A stretch of 64,000 nucleotides of DNA, from NCBI RefSeq assembly GCF_030704535.1, contig NC_081822.1:10905001-10969000 (forward strand), given 5' to 3'. The position numbers and the translations under genes are program-made. Each line of letters starts with the position of its first letter. Positions within the stretch are counted from its first letter, which is position 1. Source of the stretch: Vitis vinifera. Taxonomy: Eukaryota > Streptophyta > Magnoliopsida > Vitales > Vitaceae. Shown piece after piece: positions 46,966 through 59,000 of this stretch. Below the pieces are notes generated by a model, which worked only from the letters and a program-made list of their open reading frames with translations, ran no database searches and had not been told where the DNA came from.

Positions 46966-48544
46966 CTCTCTCCACACAATACAAACTCAATTGCAATGAA
47001 GAATTTTTGTCTAAAGACTGGAAAATCCGGATAGAAACTTAAATGGAAAGCACAGAAGGGAGGTGCTTTATATACAAGTCAGGTAGCAAGTATGCTGAAT
47101 GATTTGCTAACCTCCGATAAAATCTAGAAACCTAGCTATCCTGCCATAACCAACCAAAGCTAGCCATCTACAAAATATGTGGTTTTCGATAACCTCCTGT
47201 GGATCCCGTTGACCAGCGCGCCGCCTGTAACATGACAACCACATCCTTATTTGTTGGGTTCCTTTCCTCATTATTGACGTACTTGCCTTTTAAGAGAGCC
47301 AACCCCACACGCCCTAACAAAATATTTGACCAGCCATAAAAAAGATTCGGTTTTTCTATTTGAAAATTTCAGCTTTCACCGGCCGGATTTTTTCTCCTAA
47401 GGTCTCTTCCAATGGTTGACTGCATCTAAGTCTTGGGAATGGGGGACTTGTGCCATTTATCACATTTATCACATTTCTCCTAAGTTCTCTTCCAATGGTT
47501 GACTGCATCTAAGTCTTGGGAATGGGGGACTTGTGCCATATATCACATTTATCACGATATTTCAGGATTTTTTTTCACATTCATCACGTTTCAGTGGTTA
47601 AATTCGGGATGTCTCCATGTTTAGAAAACAGCAACCCCACTTGGTCAATCATACCGTTAATTCTTATATCATCAATTATAAAATAAGTATTATTTTTTTT
47701 ATTATTATTTGATCAACATCTTTAATATTTTCATGAATTTCAAGTAATTTTTATCTTATTAATATTTAATATCAAAATATCTATTAATATATTTCGTGAT
47801 TATCATCGATTATTTGTCAAAATCGATATCTTTATGCTTACTCATAGGATAATTATACAAATAAATTAATTATAATAAAATATAGAATATAAATAAATAA
47901 GACTTAGACATAAACTCATATGACCTAAAAATGTGTAAATAGTGCCATTGATGGATGATATCTTTTTTACATTTATCTGAATGTACATTTCGGTTGGTTG
48001 TACGATCAAGAATTTTCCTCACGTTGGAAAATAAAAACCATATAAAAGTTAAAACAAAGAGAAAGTGGGTTGTATCATGTATGTACCATCATCTAGACTA
48101 ATTGTGCATAGGCCGGCCCACTTTTTGAAAAATTATTTCTCATTTCTCTTTCTTCTTTGCATCCATCACGTGGACGGTTGAATGTGGTGAAAATTTGAAA
48201 AACATATAAATCAAGTACCAGATATTTTGGGTTTGTTTGCCCACCGTTTTTTTTTTTTTCTAAAAGTATAAATCAAGTATTAATATTTTGGATTTGTTTA
48301 AAACCAATAGTTCAAAATAGTTTTTGAGAACAATATTTGAAAACTATTATAAGAAGTTTTCTAAAATAAAAGTCTATTTGAAAATCTAAAAGATTTTTAT
48401 CATATTTTAATATTTTTAAACATATTTTAAAAATAAATTTTATGTTTAATGTTTTATTTTTAATCATTTTACATGTTTATATAATTATTTTTTAAAATAA
48501 TCATAAGAAAATAAATAAAAATAATATAAAATAACAAAAAGATG
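46966..48544. other. Upstream DNA of SABATH copy B, then unique DNA
   Basis: Up to about 47547 it matches unit A, including two units of the 83-bp repeat at about 47392-47547. Beyond this the homology ends and the sequence is unique. A segment at about 47730-47800 belongs to a dispersed AT-rich family also seen near 28680, 40890 and (inverted) 54850. 48281-48540 resembles the MITE-like element at 51707-52075. No gene is seen. Confidence 0.5.
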
Positions 48545-49252
48545 TGTTGGAATCCGTGCAACGATTAATGACAAAAAATAGAAAAACGAGAAAGAAGAAT
48601 ATAGAGATTTAACGTGGTTCGGCTAATTGCCTATGTCCACGGGAATAGGGAAAGAGGATTTTCACTATATTAAAATTAGGATCACATAAAAAATGTATTT
48701 ATATTAATCCTTATGAATGAAATTCCAAAAATACCCCTAATTTATCAGGCTAGAAATATTGTCTTTGAGGAGGAAGAGGGATCTACTGTTGCTTTTGATA
48801 ATGTACAGGTTTCACTACCTATCATTGATCAAGAAGTAAATTTGGATCCTCAACCAACAGACAATATTGTTCAACCCTTAATTGCAAATGAGGACATTGC
48901 TCCTGAAGAACAAACTCAACAACCTCAAGAAAATATGTCATTAAGGAGATCCACTAGAGAGAGGAGAAATGCAATTTCGGACGATTATATCGTATATCTC
49001 CAGGAACGTGAGGTAGAAAGTGGAATGATGGAAGATGATCCAATCAACTTCCAGCAAGCCATGAAAAGTTCTAACTCTCATAAATGGATTGAAGCCATGA
49101 ATGAAGAGTACAAATCTATGCAAGACAATAAAGTTTGGGAACTTGTCCCATTACCAGTTGGTACGAAGCCCATTGGTTGTAAATGGATCGTGGGTTGCCC
49201 TCGCACCCCCCAACCTACTATTCGCCGTACAACAAAAAAAGTACAAGTCTGA
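48545..49252 (+). mobile_element. Copia fragment, rearranged
   Basis: It starts TGTTGGAATCCGTGC like an LTR end, with AACGTGGTTCGGC inside. It then jumps (near 48750) into a Copia pol frame, open to 49252. The frame contains the region between integrase and reverse transcriptase (SLRRSTRERRNAISDDY) and the start of RT (WIEAMNEEYKSMQ, VWELVPLP, GCKWI). It breaks off at about 49189. The catalytic RT core and RNase H are absent. It is an inactive relic. Confidence 0.8.
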
Positions 49253-50890
49253 ATGGTAAATGTCATCGCTTCAACATTTTGCCTATTTTTTTTCATATGT
49301 CTTTTCACTCAAATATGAACCATGTGCTACAACAAATTGTTTTCTAAAAACATTGTATTTTTTATTCTCAATAAAACTGTCATAAAAAAAATTATAAAAC
49401 ATTCTCTTTGCCTACCTTAATGATAATAAGGAAAAATTTTAAATTGATAGTGGTAAAAACAAAAAGATAAGTAAAGAATAAACATTACTATGTTTCACTA
49501 AATTTTTTATATAACATGGTAAAAACTTCCCCACATTTTTTTAAGCAAATTTACAAGTAATAATTCCAACATTATATCTATGTCAATCATTTATAATTGC
49601 AAGTGAATAAAGATATTTAAATTATAAGATAGCTATAACTTTATTCAACTAATACTAGTCGTGTTATCTCATATCAAGTCAACTAAATTTTCTCTGATGC
49701 ATTTCTATTTCAAGCTTGAAAGTTTCCATTACTGTGCAACGAATGCACGTGATACACTCATGAGATGAGTTCTAGGTGGTGTCAGATTTGGTTTGGTTTG
49801 GTTTGTTAGTTTAGGTTGATAATTTTGTTCTAAATATTATTAGATTTACTCTATGTAATTTTTGAGAATTATTCTAATAATTGAAGACTCAAAATTATCA
49901 ATTTAGACACGTGTCTTTTTAAGTAAATATGATTTAAGGGTGACTGATAATGTCAATAAAAATTATATGATTTGAGTTTATACTTTATATAGAAAATGTG
50001 TAAAGAATGGAAAATTTTCGAACACCCCTAAGGTGACTAAGCACTTAATTTATTTTTTATTTTTTGAAAAATTGTATTTAAAAATGTTGATATTGCATCT
50101 AGTTGGCTTGATTTTTTAAATATAAACATGTCTTCTAGAGTTGAAAACTTCATGCACCTTAACTTTTGAAATATAAATATACCTTCTGAACGAAGGTAAT
50201 AAATTTTAAAATAATATAGTTTATTATAGATTTAATTTTAATAATTGAAGAAGAAATTATTCTATTTACAATATCAAATGATATATTTTTAAGTAAGTAT
50301 CGAAAATGCACCATCAATCAAATGGTGATATGTATGCATTTTCAAGTTTCATGATTTGTATTATAATTCTATTTATTTGTATCATCACATCAAAATTTTA
50401 TTTATACCGTTATTTAATGATTTAAATTTTATCATATATATTTAATAATCCAGATTTAAACTTAGATAGATACTATTATGATACTTTAATTAGCATTTTT
50501 TTAATATAAATTCTTTTATTTTCCCTTTCATTAGTTTGAATTTATAGTTGACGCGTGTCATCTGTTCTACATAATTACAAGGTTTGCAACTTGTTTTTTT
50601 TTTCTTTTTTTAAAGTTAGAAGGATTCAATTGCTCTAAAGATGATATAAAAGAAACATTTTTAGGTTGTTCCAATTTTATTATTTTTTATATTATACTTT
50701 TGGTACAAGAAAACTATCCAAATTAGTTTGTTTTGTATCATTAGTTGCTAAATTGCTGGAGTAGAGTAACTGACATCTTCGTTGGTTTATTATTTTGCAT
50801 TTCGTGATTGTGTTTTTGGGCTGTTAATTGGGGTTTATAATCTCTAGCTAGTTTAACATGTGAAACTTTGGTACTCATTACAGTAAGGTT
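49253..50890. other. AT-rich intergenic DNA
   Basis: No gene or bounded repeat recognised. Confidence 0.4.
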
Positions 50891-51135
50891 TAGATGGTGT
50901 TTATTTATTTTTTTATCTTTTAATAACTTAAAATGAAATAATATTAATAGTGTTGAGTATTAAGTTATTTGTTTTTTAATATTTTATTTTTATTAAGTAT
51001 TATGAAGTAAAGAAAAACCAATATTTTACTATTAGCATTTTTTAAAAGTTAAATATTTTGGTTTTTTTTTTTCAATAAAAAAATTAAAAATAAGTAATAA
51101 ATTAATAAAAAGTAAAAATAAAAATAAACTATCTA
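50891..51135. mobile_element. MITE-like element, same end type as 17890 and 21133
   Basis: An AT-rich segment of about 245 bp with inverted ends TAGATGGTGTTTA and TAAACTATCTA. The outer GATGGTGTTT matches the other two elements. Boundaries are approximate and no target duplication is certain. Confidence 0.5.
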
Positions 51136-51607
51136 AAATATGAAAGTAACATGTTTTCAATAAAAAGTTAAAAAAACAAACATATTATTCTGATATATAT
51201 ATATATCTATGTTTGATTGTTGTAGGTTGTGTGTGGAAGGTTGAATCGTTTTTAGATTGATATCCAAAAGCTCAAAGAAATTATTTTAAAAAGGGGGAAT
51301 AAAAGATTGTAGCTAAACAAATATTGCCTTCTTTCTTTTTTTTCTTTTTGTTTTTTCACGATTATACTTTTTGATGATAAATCTAACCAAGCATTATAAA
51401 AAATAAATAAATATCAAAAGAAGCCTTGAAAAAATTTAAAAGTAAAAAAAAAATGGATAATTTTATTTTACAATTTTACAATTAAATCTTGAAAAATTAG
51501 AAAAGAAATTATAACAAAAAAAAGGAAAAAAAAATATAGGATTTTAATTTTTGGGAGAATTAGGTTGGTGGTTCTCCAAAAGCATATGAATGTGTTAAAC
51601 GGCATAA

Positions 51608-51714
51608 AATTTTAAAATTAATAAAAAAAGTCTAGAAATATAAGAAGAAGATAAAGGTCTTGTTTTAAAATTAATAAAAAGTCTAGAAATATAAGAAGAA
51701 GATAAAGGTCTTGT
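51608..51714. repeat. Tandem duplication of about 53 bp
   Basis: The segment with AAAATTAATAAAAA, AGTCTAGAAATATAAG and AAGATAAAGGTCTTG occurs twice in a row. The second copy leads directly into the MITE-like element. Confidence 0.8.
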
Positions 51715-52075
51715 TTGGTAATTGGTTTGGAAAACTGAAAAATGGTTTTTAAAAATTATTCTTTAATATTTTATAAAATAAAAGCCTATTTGGGAATCTA
51801 AAACATTTTTGATATATTTTTAATACTTTTAAACATGTTTTAAACGAAAATTATGTCTAAAACTTTATTTTTAATCATTATACATGTTTGTATAATTATT
51901 ATTTAAATCAATTCTTTAAAAAAAAATTTAAAAATATTATCTTGAAAATACTCTATTTTTTATTTTTAGAATAAAAAATAAAAAATAATTTTTTTTATTG
52001 TTAAAAATGTTTTTCAATTTTTTTATTATAAAAAACAGAAAATCATTTCGAAAATAATTACCAAACATATCCAAA
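51707..52075. mobile_element. MITE-like repeat, TGTTTGGTAATT ends
   Basis: It begins TTGTTTGGTAATTGG and ends with AATAATTACCAAACAT, an inverted repeat. The interior (AAAGCCTATTTGGGAATC, TTTTTAATCATTATACATG) matches 48360-48490 closely, so it belongs to a repeat family with at least two members here. The superfamily is uncertain (hAT-like is possible). Confidence 0.5.
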
Positions 52076-52294
52076 AAGGACCTTGTGTGTGTGTTTCCCC
52101 CTTATTTTATCTTTTCATATTATCAACTATTCCTTTTGTTTTCTCAACCACTCATTTTATTTATTTATTTATATTACTATTGTTGCAAGGTATATTGTGA
52201 ATTTAAAGCAACAACGTCAAGAAAGAAGATAATGAAAAGCCAAGCATCAGCATCAAAGCAGATGAAAACTAAGAAGATTTATAGCCAAGTATTA

Positions 52295-52767
52295 GGGATT
52301 TTTTATAACAGTACAGTTAGTTTTAAAAAATAATTTCTAAATTGTAGTTGTGGAAAAAATAATTTCAAATTTATCGTAGTTTCTGATAAGTAAGAAAAAA
52401 AACATTATTTCTTTTTAAACTCATCTCTTTATATACCAAAGAAATTGTCTAAATCGATTCTTGAAGAGACAATTTCTTAAAAAAAAAAAAGGAAATCGTC
52501 TCTTCAAGAGACATTTTTATCCATTTTTTTTAAAAAAATAATAATTTAGGAGAAATCGTATTTTAAAGAGACAAATTTCTCAAAAAAAAAAAAAAAAAAA
52601 AGAGTTGAGAGAAATTGTCTTTTCAAAAGACAACTTTCTCCTAAAAAAAAATTATTTGGGAGAACTAGCCTCTTGAAGAGACGATTTCTTCCAAAAAATT
52701 AAAAATATATATATTTTTTCATTCTTTATAAAAATTTTAATTAATGATATATTTTTAATAATATAAT

Positions 52768-52804
<37 letters not shown>

Positions 52805-54453
52805 AAATTTAAATTAATTTTATTTACTAAATTTAATATATAAAAAAATTATGATTATTGAGATATTTATCAACAATAATATTTATCAAAATATAAATTA
52901 TGTTTAATATTTAGATATTGATTTAAAAAATATTTTCTTCTTAATCTTCACTTTTTTCTTTAAATTAATTCAATTAATTATAACTAATAAAATTAATTTA
53001 CTTTTATATTGTTTTTTATTTATAAGATAAATAATATTTATCTAATTTTTATTTATTTCTTTTGCTTTGTAATTTAAAAAAATTATTATCAATTTTATGT
53101 GAAAAATGTGTTTATAAAAAATAATTTTGTTATTAATTTATTAAATAATTATTACAAAATAAATAATTTTGTTTTTATTTTAAATTTAAAATTAATTTTA
53201 TTATATAAATTTAAAATTTAAAAATATTAATCTTTAATTTAAAATTTAACTGTAAAATAAATCAAATATAGAAAAATAAATTAATTTATTATTCAATAAA
53301 TTAATTTTCAATAAAATTTTTAGTATTAAGATATATAAGTTTTTAAGTATTAATCAATTTAAAAAGAAATAATAATCATTTATATATTAAAATATTTTAT
53401 TTAGTAATTATAAATGATAAAAAACTAAAGTAATTTGAAAAAATAATAATTTTTTTAAAAAATAATTTAATACACTTAAAATTAGAAATTATTAACTTTT
53501 TTTTTATTAAGAAAAAATTGAGGAAATATTTTGCTATATAAATTTTTTATCTATTTTTAATTTTTAATGTTATAGGTTTCAAGAAAATCGATCAAATAAA
53601 AAATAATAAATAAAAATTAAGAAATCATTTTTTCAAAAATTATATATCCAAATAAAAGCCTTAAAATTTAAATACACAATATCATAAATATAAACATCAA
53701 GTCAATCCTTAATTATCAAATGTTTTTAACATTAAAGAATTTAAGTCACCTACTATCATGGTTATAAAAAAACCAATAATATTATTCATATAAATACCAA
53801 AAAACCAACAAATATCCCAACAATTAATAAAGTATCAATCATGATAAAAAATCAATTATTATCATGAATGCAATAAACCAATAACTTTGTTCATATGAAC
53901 CATCAACAAAGAAATAATAATAAAAATCAATATCTAAATATTAAACTTAATTTATATTTTTATAAATATTATTTTTAATAAATATCTCAAAAATCATAAT
54001 TTTCTATATATTAAAATTTAGTAAATAAATAAATAAATTATATATATATGTGTGTGTGTTATTTAAAAATATATCATTAATTTTTTTTTTTTGGGAGAAA
54101 ATAGTCTTTTAAAGAGACGATTCCTTCCAAATAATTTAGTTTTTTATTTTTATTTTTTTAGCATAAATCTATATTCAAGAGACAACTTCTCCCAATTTTA
54201 TTTTATTTTTTGAGAACATCGTCTATTTAAGAAATGATTTCTCCCTATTTTTTTCTTTTAGAAATCGTATATTTAAAAGACGATTCAGTATGTAAATTTT
54301 TTTAAAAAATAAATTTAAAAAATCGTATATTCAAAAGGAAATAACGTTCTCTCTCCTATTTGACAAAAACTATGGTAGATTTAGAATTATTTTTTTGATA
54401 ACGATACTTCAAGAATTATTTTTTAAAACTACCATACTATTATGAAAAATCCC
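52295..54453. mobile_element. 2.16-kb long-TIR DNA element with palindrome arrays
   Basis: The ends are inverted repeats: GGGATTTTTTATAACAGTA at the left and, at the right, the complement of GGGATTTTTCATAATAGTA. The similarity continues through AGTTTTAAAAAATAATT and then over several hundred bases (52295 to about 52925 against about 53926 to 54453). AAGTATTA flanks both ends (52287-52294 and 54454-54461), or CAAGTATTA if one base is shared: an 8- or 9-bp target duplication as made by hAT or Mutator transposases. Each arm carries about five variants of a small palindrome like GAAATCGTCTCTTCAAGAGACGATTTC. The centre (about 52926-53925) is AT-rich with no transposase, so it is non-autonomous. 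A long TA microsatellite lies at about 52770-52801. Confidence 0.85.
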
Positions 54454-56039
54454 AAGTATTATCGCATTAGACATCCATGTGCCAGAAAGATGCAGATTCC
54501 CTTAGCAGGGGAATGATGACAATTATAACCATATAACTGCATCATCCTCACATGAATGGTCCCTATCAGAATGACTATGGTTTTGTAGAACATCACCCCA
54601 AAACATATCAAATGTTTTTTTTTTTTAATGTAAATTAACATATGTTTATTCCGCGTCATATTTTTACTGTAGACCTTTTTATAGGCCAAACTCTGTTATT
54701 AAAGTAAATTTATAAAAATTAAAAAATTTAAAAACTGCTGTCTGTGTTTAATATGTTTACAACCTTCAAAAGTTTTTATAAAAAATTGGACCGTAGTGGA
54801 CAACAAGAATAAAAATAATGGTAATTATGGATATATAGGTATTTAGATTTTACAAATATATAAAAAATATCGATGAATATTTTTTCACAAATATCGATGA
54901 ATATTTTTTCACAAATATCAAGCGAAATTATTTAAAATTCATAGGAATACTTATAAAAACTTAAAAGCAAAAATATACATTTTAAAGTTATTTTATAAGT
55001 ATAATTAACATAGATATGATCAATAAGAAAAACATCGGTAGATAGAGATGTATCGATAGATTCGATATTTGAATTTTAAGAATAATAAATATGAATTTTG
55101 AAGTGTATAAAGTTAGAATTGAATTAAGAAATATTTGATTTATTAAATAAAAACAATTTATACATAAATATAATATATATATATATAACATTGTAATAGT
55201 CTTTGATATCAAAATAAAGATCAATGTGGTTTCATCATATTTTTAGATAAAGGGAGTTCATCTTGTTGAAAACAATATTTATTTTAAAAATTTTAAAATA
55301 TTTTTATTAAAACATATTTTTATTATATTTTAAATAAAAAATTAAATTAATTTATATAAAATATTTTATTTAGGATTTAATTTTTAAAATTTTATTAAAA
55401 ATATGTGGTAACAACTTTTTATATTAATATTAATTTATTTAAATTATTAATAATTTATCTTATTAAATTAATATTAATTTATAAAATATCATCCATAAAA
55501 ATCGAAATTTTAATGATAGTAATTTAATCAAAATAAAGATGGATAATTAAATAATTATTTATACCGAGTGAGGAAAATTTATGATTTGTTTTTTTTTTTT
55601 TTTTTTTTTTATCTCTACTAAATCTAAAAATCAAAAGGGCCACCCACTTGGCCACTTCCTACTTCTCTCACTCGGGCATCAAGAAGCCTTTTCTGAAGTT
55701 GCCCTCCAGACGAGAGAATCCCTAAAAAGGCCCTATTTTCCTCACCTGCAGCGATTTTTCGCCGATTTTAACCGAAATTTCTCCCGTCGACATTTCGCCC
55801 CCCTCTTTCGTATCGCTGGCCACCGAAACCAGAAATTTCGGCGAAAAAAATGGAAACTTTCATCAATGGACAGAGGACTGAGAGCAGAGGAGGGGCACCA
55901 AGCAGCGTTGGGTTTAAAAAAGTTGGAAAGATGCCACCCATATGCTTTATGTTCCAGGGATGCAGAGAGCAGTGAGACTGAGCCCTAGCTCCTCCTCCTC
56001 CTCATTTCCCCATGCTCTCTTCTTAATTCAGTTGCATAC
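54454..56039. other. Intergenic DNA and probable 5' leader of IPK1
   Basis: AT-rich to about 55580. It includes a 27-bp tandem duplication (54866-54919: ATCGATGAATATTTTTTCACAAAT) and a poly-T run at about 55588-55610. 55620-56039 is GC-richer, with CGAAATTTC/GAAATTTCGGCG words that can pair with each other. It probably contains the IPK1 transcription start and 5' UTR. No TATA box is clear. Confidence 0.45.
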
Positions 56040-59000
56040 ATGGAGATGGAGGTGGCCCTACACAAAAATGACGCTCCCCACTGGGTTTACAGGGGAGAAG
56101 GCGCTGTCAATCTTGTTCTTGCTTACAACGGATCCTCTCCTCTATTCGTACGGTTTTTCCTTCTCCTCGTTCATCGGTCGATGTTTTCTTACAAAACACT
56201 TCTCCATTTCGCATTCTGTATTTGTAGGTGGGGAAAGTGCTACGCATACAGAAGGCTTCCAGGAAGGTAGCCCCAGGTTCAGAACAATGGCTGAATGGCC
56301 ACGAACGCCTTATCTGGAAAGACAATCCTGATATTTTATCATCCCCTTCGAAGGAAATTGCACAGCAGATGTTTGTGCAGAATGTAATGGCCCCCCGGTT
56401 AGGTTCCCAACACATTGATGCGGGGGTATGCTTGTTCTCGTGTTTTTTTCCCCTTTTTTTTTTATGGGAAGTGTTTGGTTTTGCATCTGGCTTATCGTGT
56501 GGTGGTTTTTCTCCCTGTTTGTACTTGCACTGAATTTTAGATTGTCTCACAAGTTGCACCTATTCATCTGTGGTGCCACCTCTTGGATGTGAGCTTCCTT
56601 GAAAGAAAATTCTTGAAATGGCTTGAAAATTTTACTTGTTTAAATTGTTAAAAAATTATAGTTGGTTAACCAGCTTCATAATGAATATGTTTATTGGTTA
56701 TCTATGTGTTATGGGCAAATCATGGATACTTTTTGTTTAGTTATCTATATGACTGTGTTTTGGAAAAATCATATGTACGTTTAGTTTGTTGATCTATGTG
56801 AAGGTGTTATTGGAAACAACAGATACAGTTTTATTTATCATAACAGCGCAGTCGATATCCCTTAACTCGGCTTCCTTTAAACTTGGCAGATTCGTGTTCT
56901 TGTGTCCAGGGAATTCCTGGAATCAGTTGAAAAGAATGTGCTCTGTCAACGTCCTGCTTGGCGAATTGAGGCTGCCAAGGTTAATACCAACTGTGATTAT
57001 GCACTTCTTTTATCTGATCATTCGGTTTTTCCCCATAGTAAGTACCATCTGTTGAAATGTGTTTAAAATTTTTCTTTCATTTACTCGACTCTTAAGTAAT
57101 TTCCCTTGATTATATTGTCTCTATATTGCATGTTTATGTATTCAAATTGTGTCTCCCTCTTATTATTATCAAACTTAGCTGCCAGACTACTTATTTCAGT
57201 GTTCTTGTTCAGAAAGATTACCCAAATTTTGTGCTACTACTTCATTATGACAAGTTTCTATTGATTGGTTGGGATCTTGTTGAGAGAAAGGGTTGTTTTT
57301 TGTGTTACCTCTTATGTGGCTTATCCATCTGGTGCTCATTGTATATGTCTTGTGTACTTAAGTGGACTATGTTCTCATGCCATATGTATGCATCTTTTAT
57401 TGCCTAATAAAAATTGTGATAAGTTGCTATTGAATGTAGGAATGAATTGGTTTCCGTTTTCAAGTTCTTATTTTCAAGCTTATTTTTTTGTTGTCTCCAT
57501 TAAAAATTCACCTTCCCATCTTAATTTCATGGGGAGATATAAAGTTGTATACATGCAACTAAATCTAGATAACGGGGAAGAGTCAAAATCTATAAAATTG
57601 AGATTCTTTTCCTGATTTTGGGCTTTCTGGTTTGATAAATTAGTATTTGCATTTAGATATTCTTTACTATTTTCAAATACTCCAAAGTAGAGACAACAGG
57701 ATCAACCTCCAAATCTTTTTGGGATTAGAGCCAACAAACCCCCTATGCCAAAACTTCTTTAACTGAGTGGGGAAAAACCCAAGACGCATCAAACAGAGAA
57801 AATCACAGACCTAGAGGCCTATCTGCAAGGAATAAGGATGTGATCAGCCAACTCAAATCTTGTTTTCATAAGCGACACTGATTAACCATAAACCATGCCT
57901 CTGTTCATTAGCTGATCAGAAGAGAGAATTTTCTTCCAAGATACTAAACAAAGAAATAAATCTTAAATGGTGACTTGGATCTCCATCTCTTTAGCTACAA
58001 AGGAAAGGCAGAGGACTCATACAAGGTCATAGAAATGTAAAAGGACCTAACTGACAAAAAACCTATCAGGGCTTTCTAAATCAACCTGTCCACCATCCCA
58101 CCTGAGAGTTTTTTTGTACCATGAGTATAAAAAATTTATCATTAGATTGGAGGTTACACTTTCCTCTTTTAAATTCTGGCTTAGAAAATTATTGATGATT
58201 ATAGAAGAAATTTGGATAAGAAAATAAAAACCTAGTTTTTAAATTTGAACTATACTTTCTTGCATGTTTTTTTAATTGTAATTCTAATAAAACCTAGTAA
58301 TGCCACCACCACCTTTTCATGGCTATTGCCATGACCACCAAATCAGTGGAGACACCATTTGGTCCATCTTTCATAATCACTATTGCTTGTGCCCTCACCT
58401 AGCTGACCACCACCTCCATCGCCTATGTTTTTTTATTGCCACTGCATTGCCAATCTGCTCCCTTCATCCTATCATGCTCATCACTACCCTCATGCTACTA
58501 ATTTGTGCCACTGCCATCACTGTGCATTTATCCCACACTGCCAATGACAGCATTCTGATTTCAGTACTGTAGTGTCATATATTCTACTTTCCTCATTTCA
58601 GGTTTTGTTAAAGGTGAACCATGCATATCTGTTGAGATAAAGGTGTTTCCTTCTCTGCTGATCTCTTCATTTCATTTCATTTCATCTCTTCAGAGTATCA
58701 ATTTATTTTCTTCTTTACAAACTTCTTATTTTACTCCTCTCCCTATTGACTTCACCTTTTTTTCTGGGAAGCAGCCCAAATGTGGATTTCTTCCATTTTC
58801 AAGATTCATAGCTGAAGGAAATGCTATTAAAAAGAGAGTAACCCGGTTTAGGATGCACCAAATCCTGAAGTTGCATCAACAAGAGGTAATGTCTCTTCCC
58901 TATCCAATGTTTTTTTAGAATTTATGTTATAATGTGAAGGCTCTTTGACTTGAAGTGTATTGGTGGATTAGCATTCATATATGATCTGATCCAATCAGAA

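Noticed and set aside
55942-56331. Plus-strand frame overlapping the IPK1 start
   Set aside because: Shadow of IPK1 exon 1 and intron 1 in another frame, Ser-rich and without a domain.
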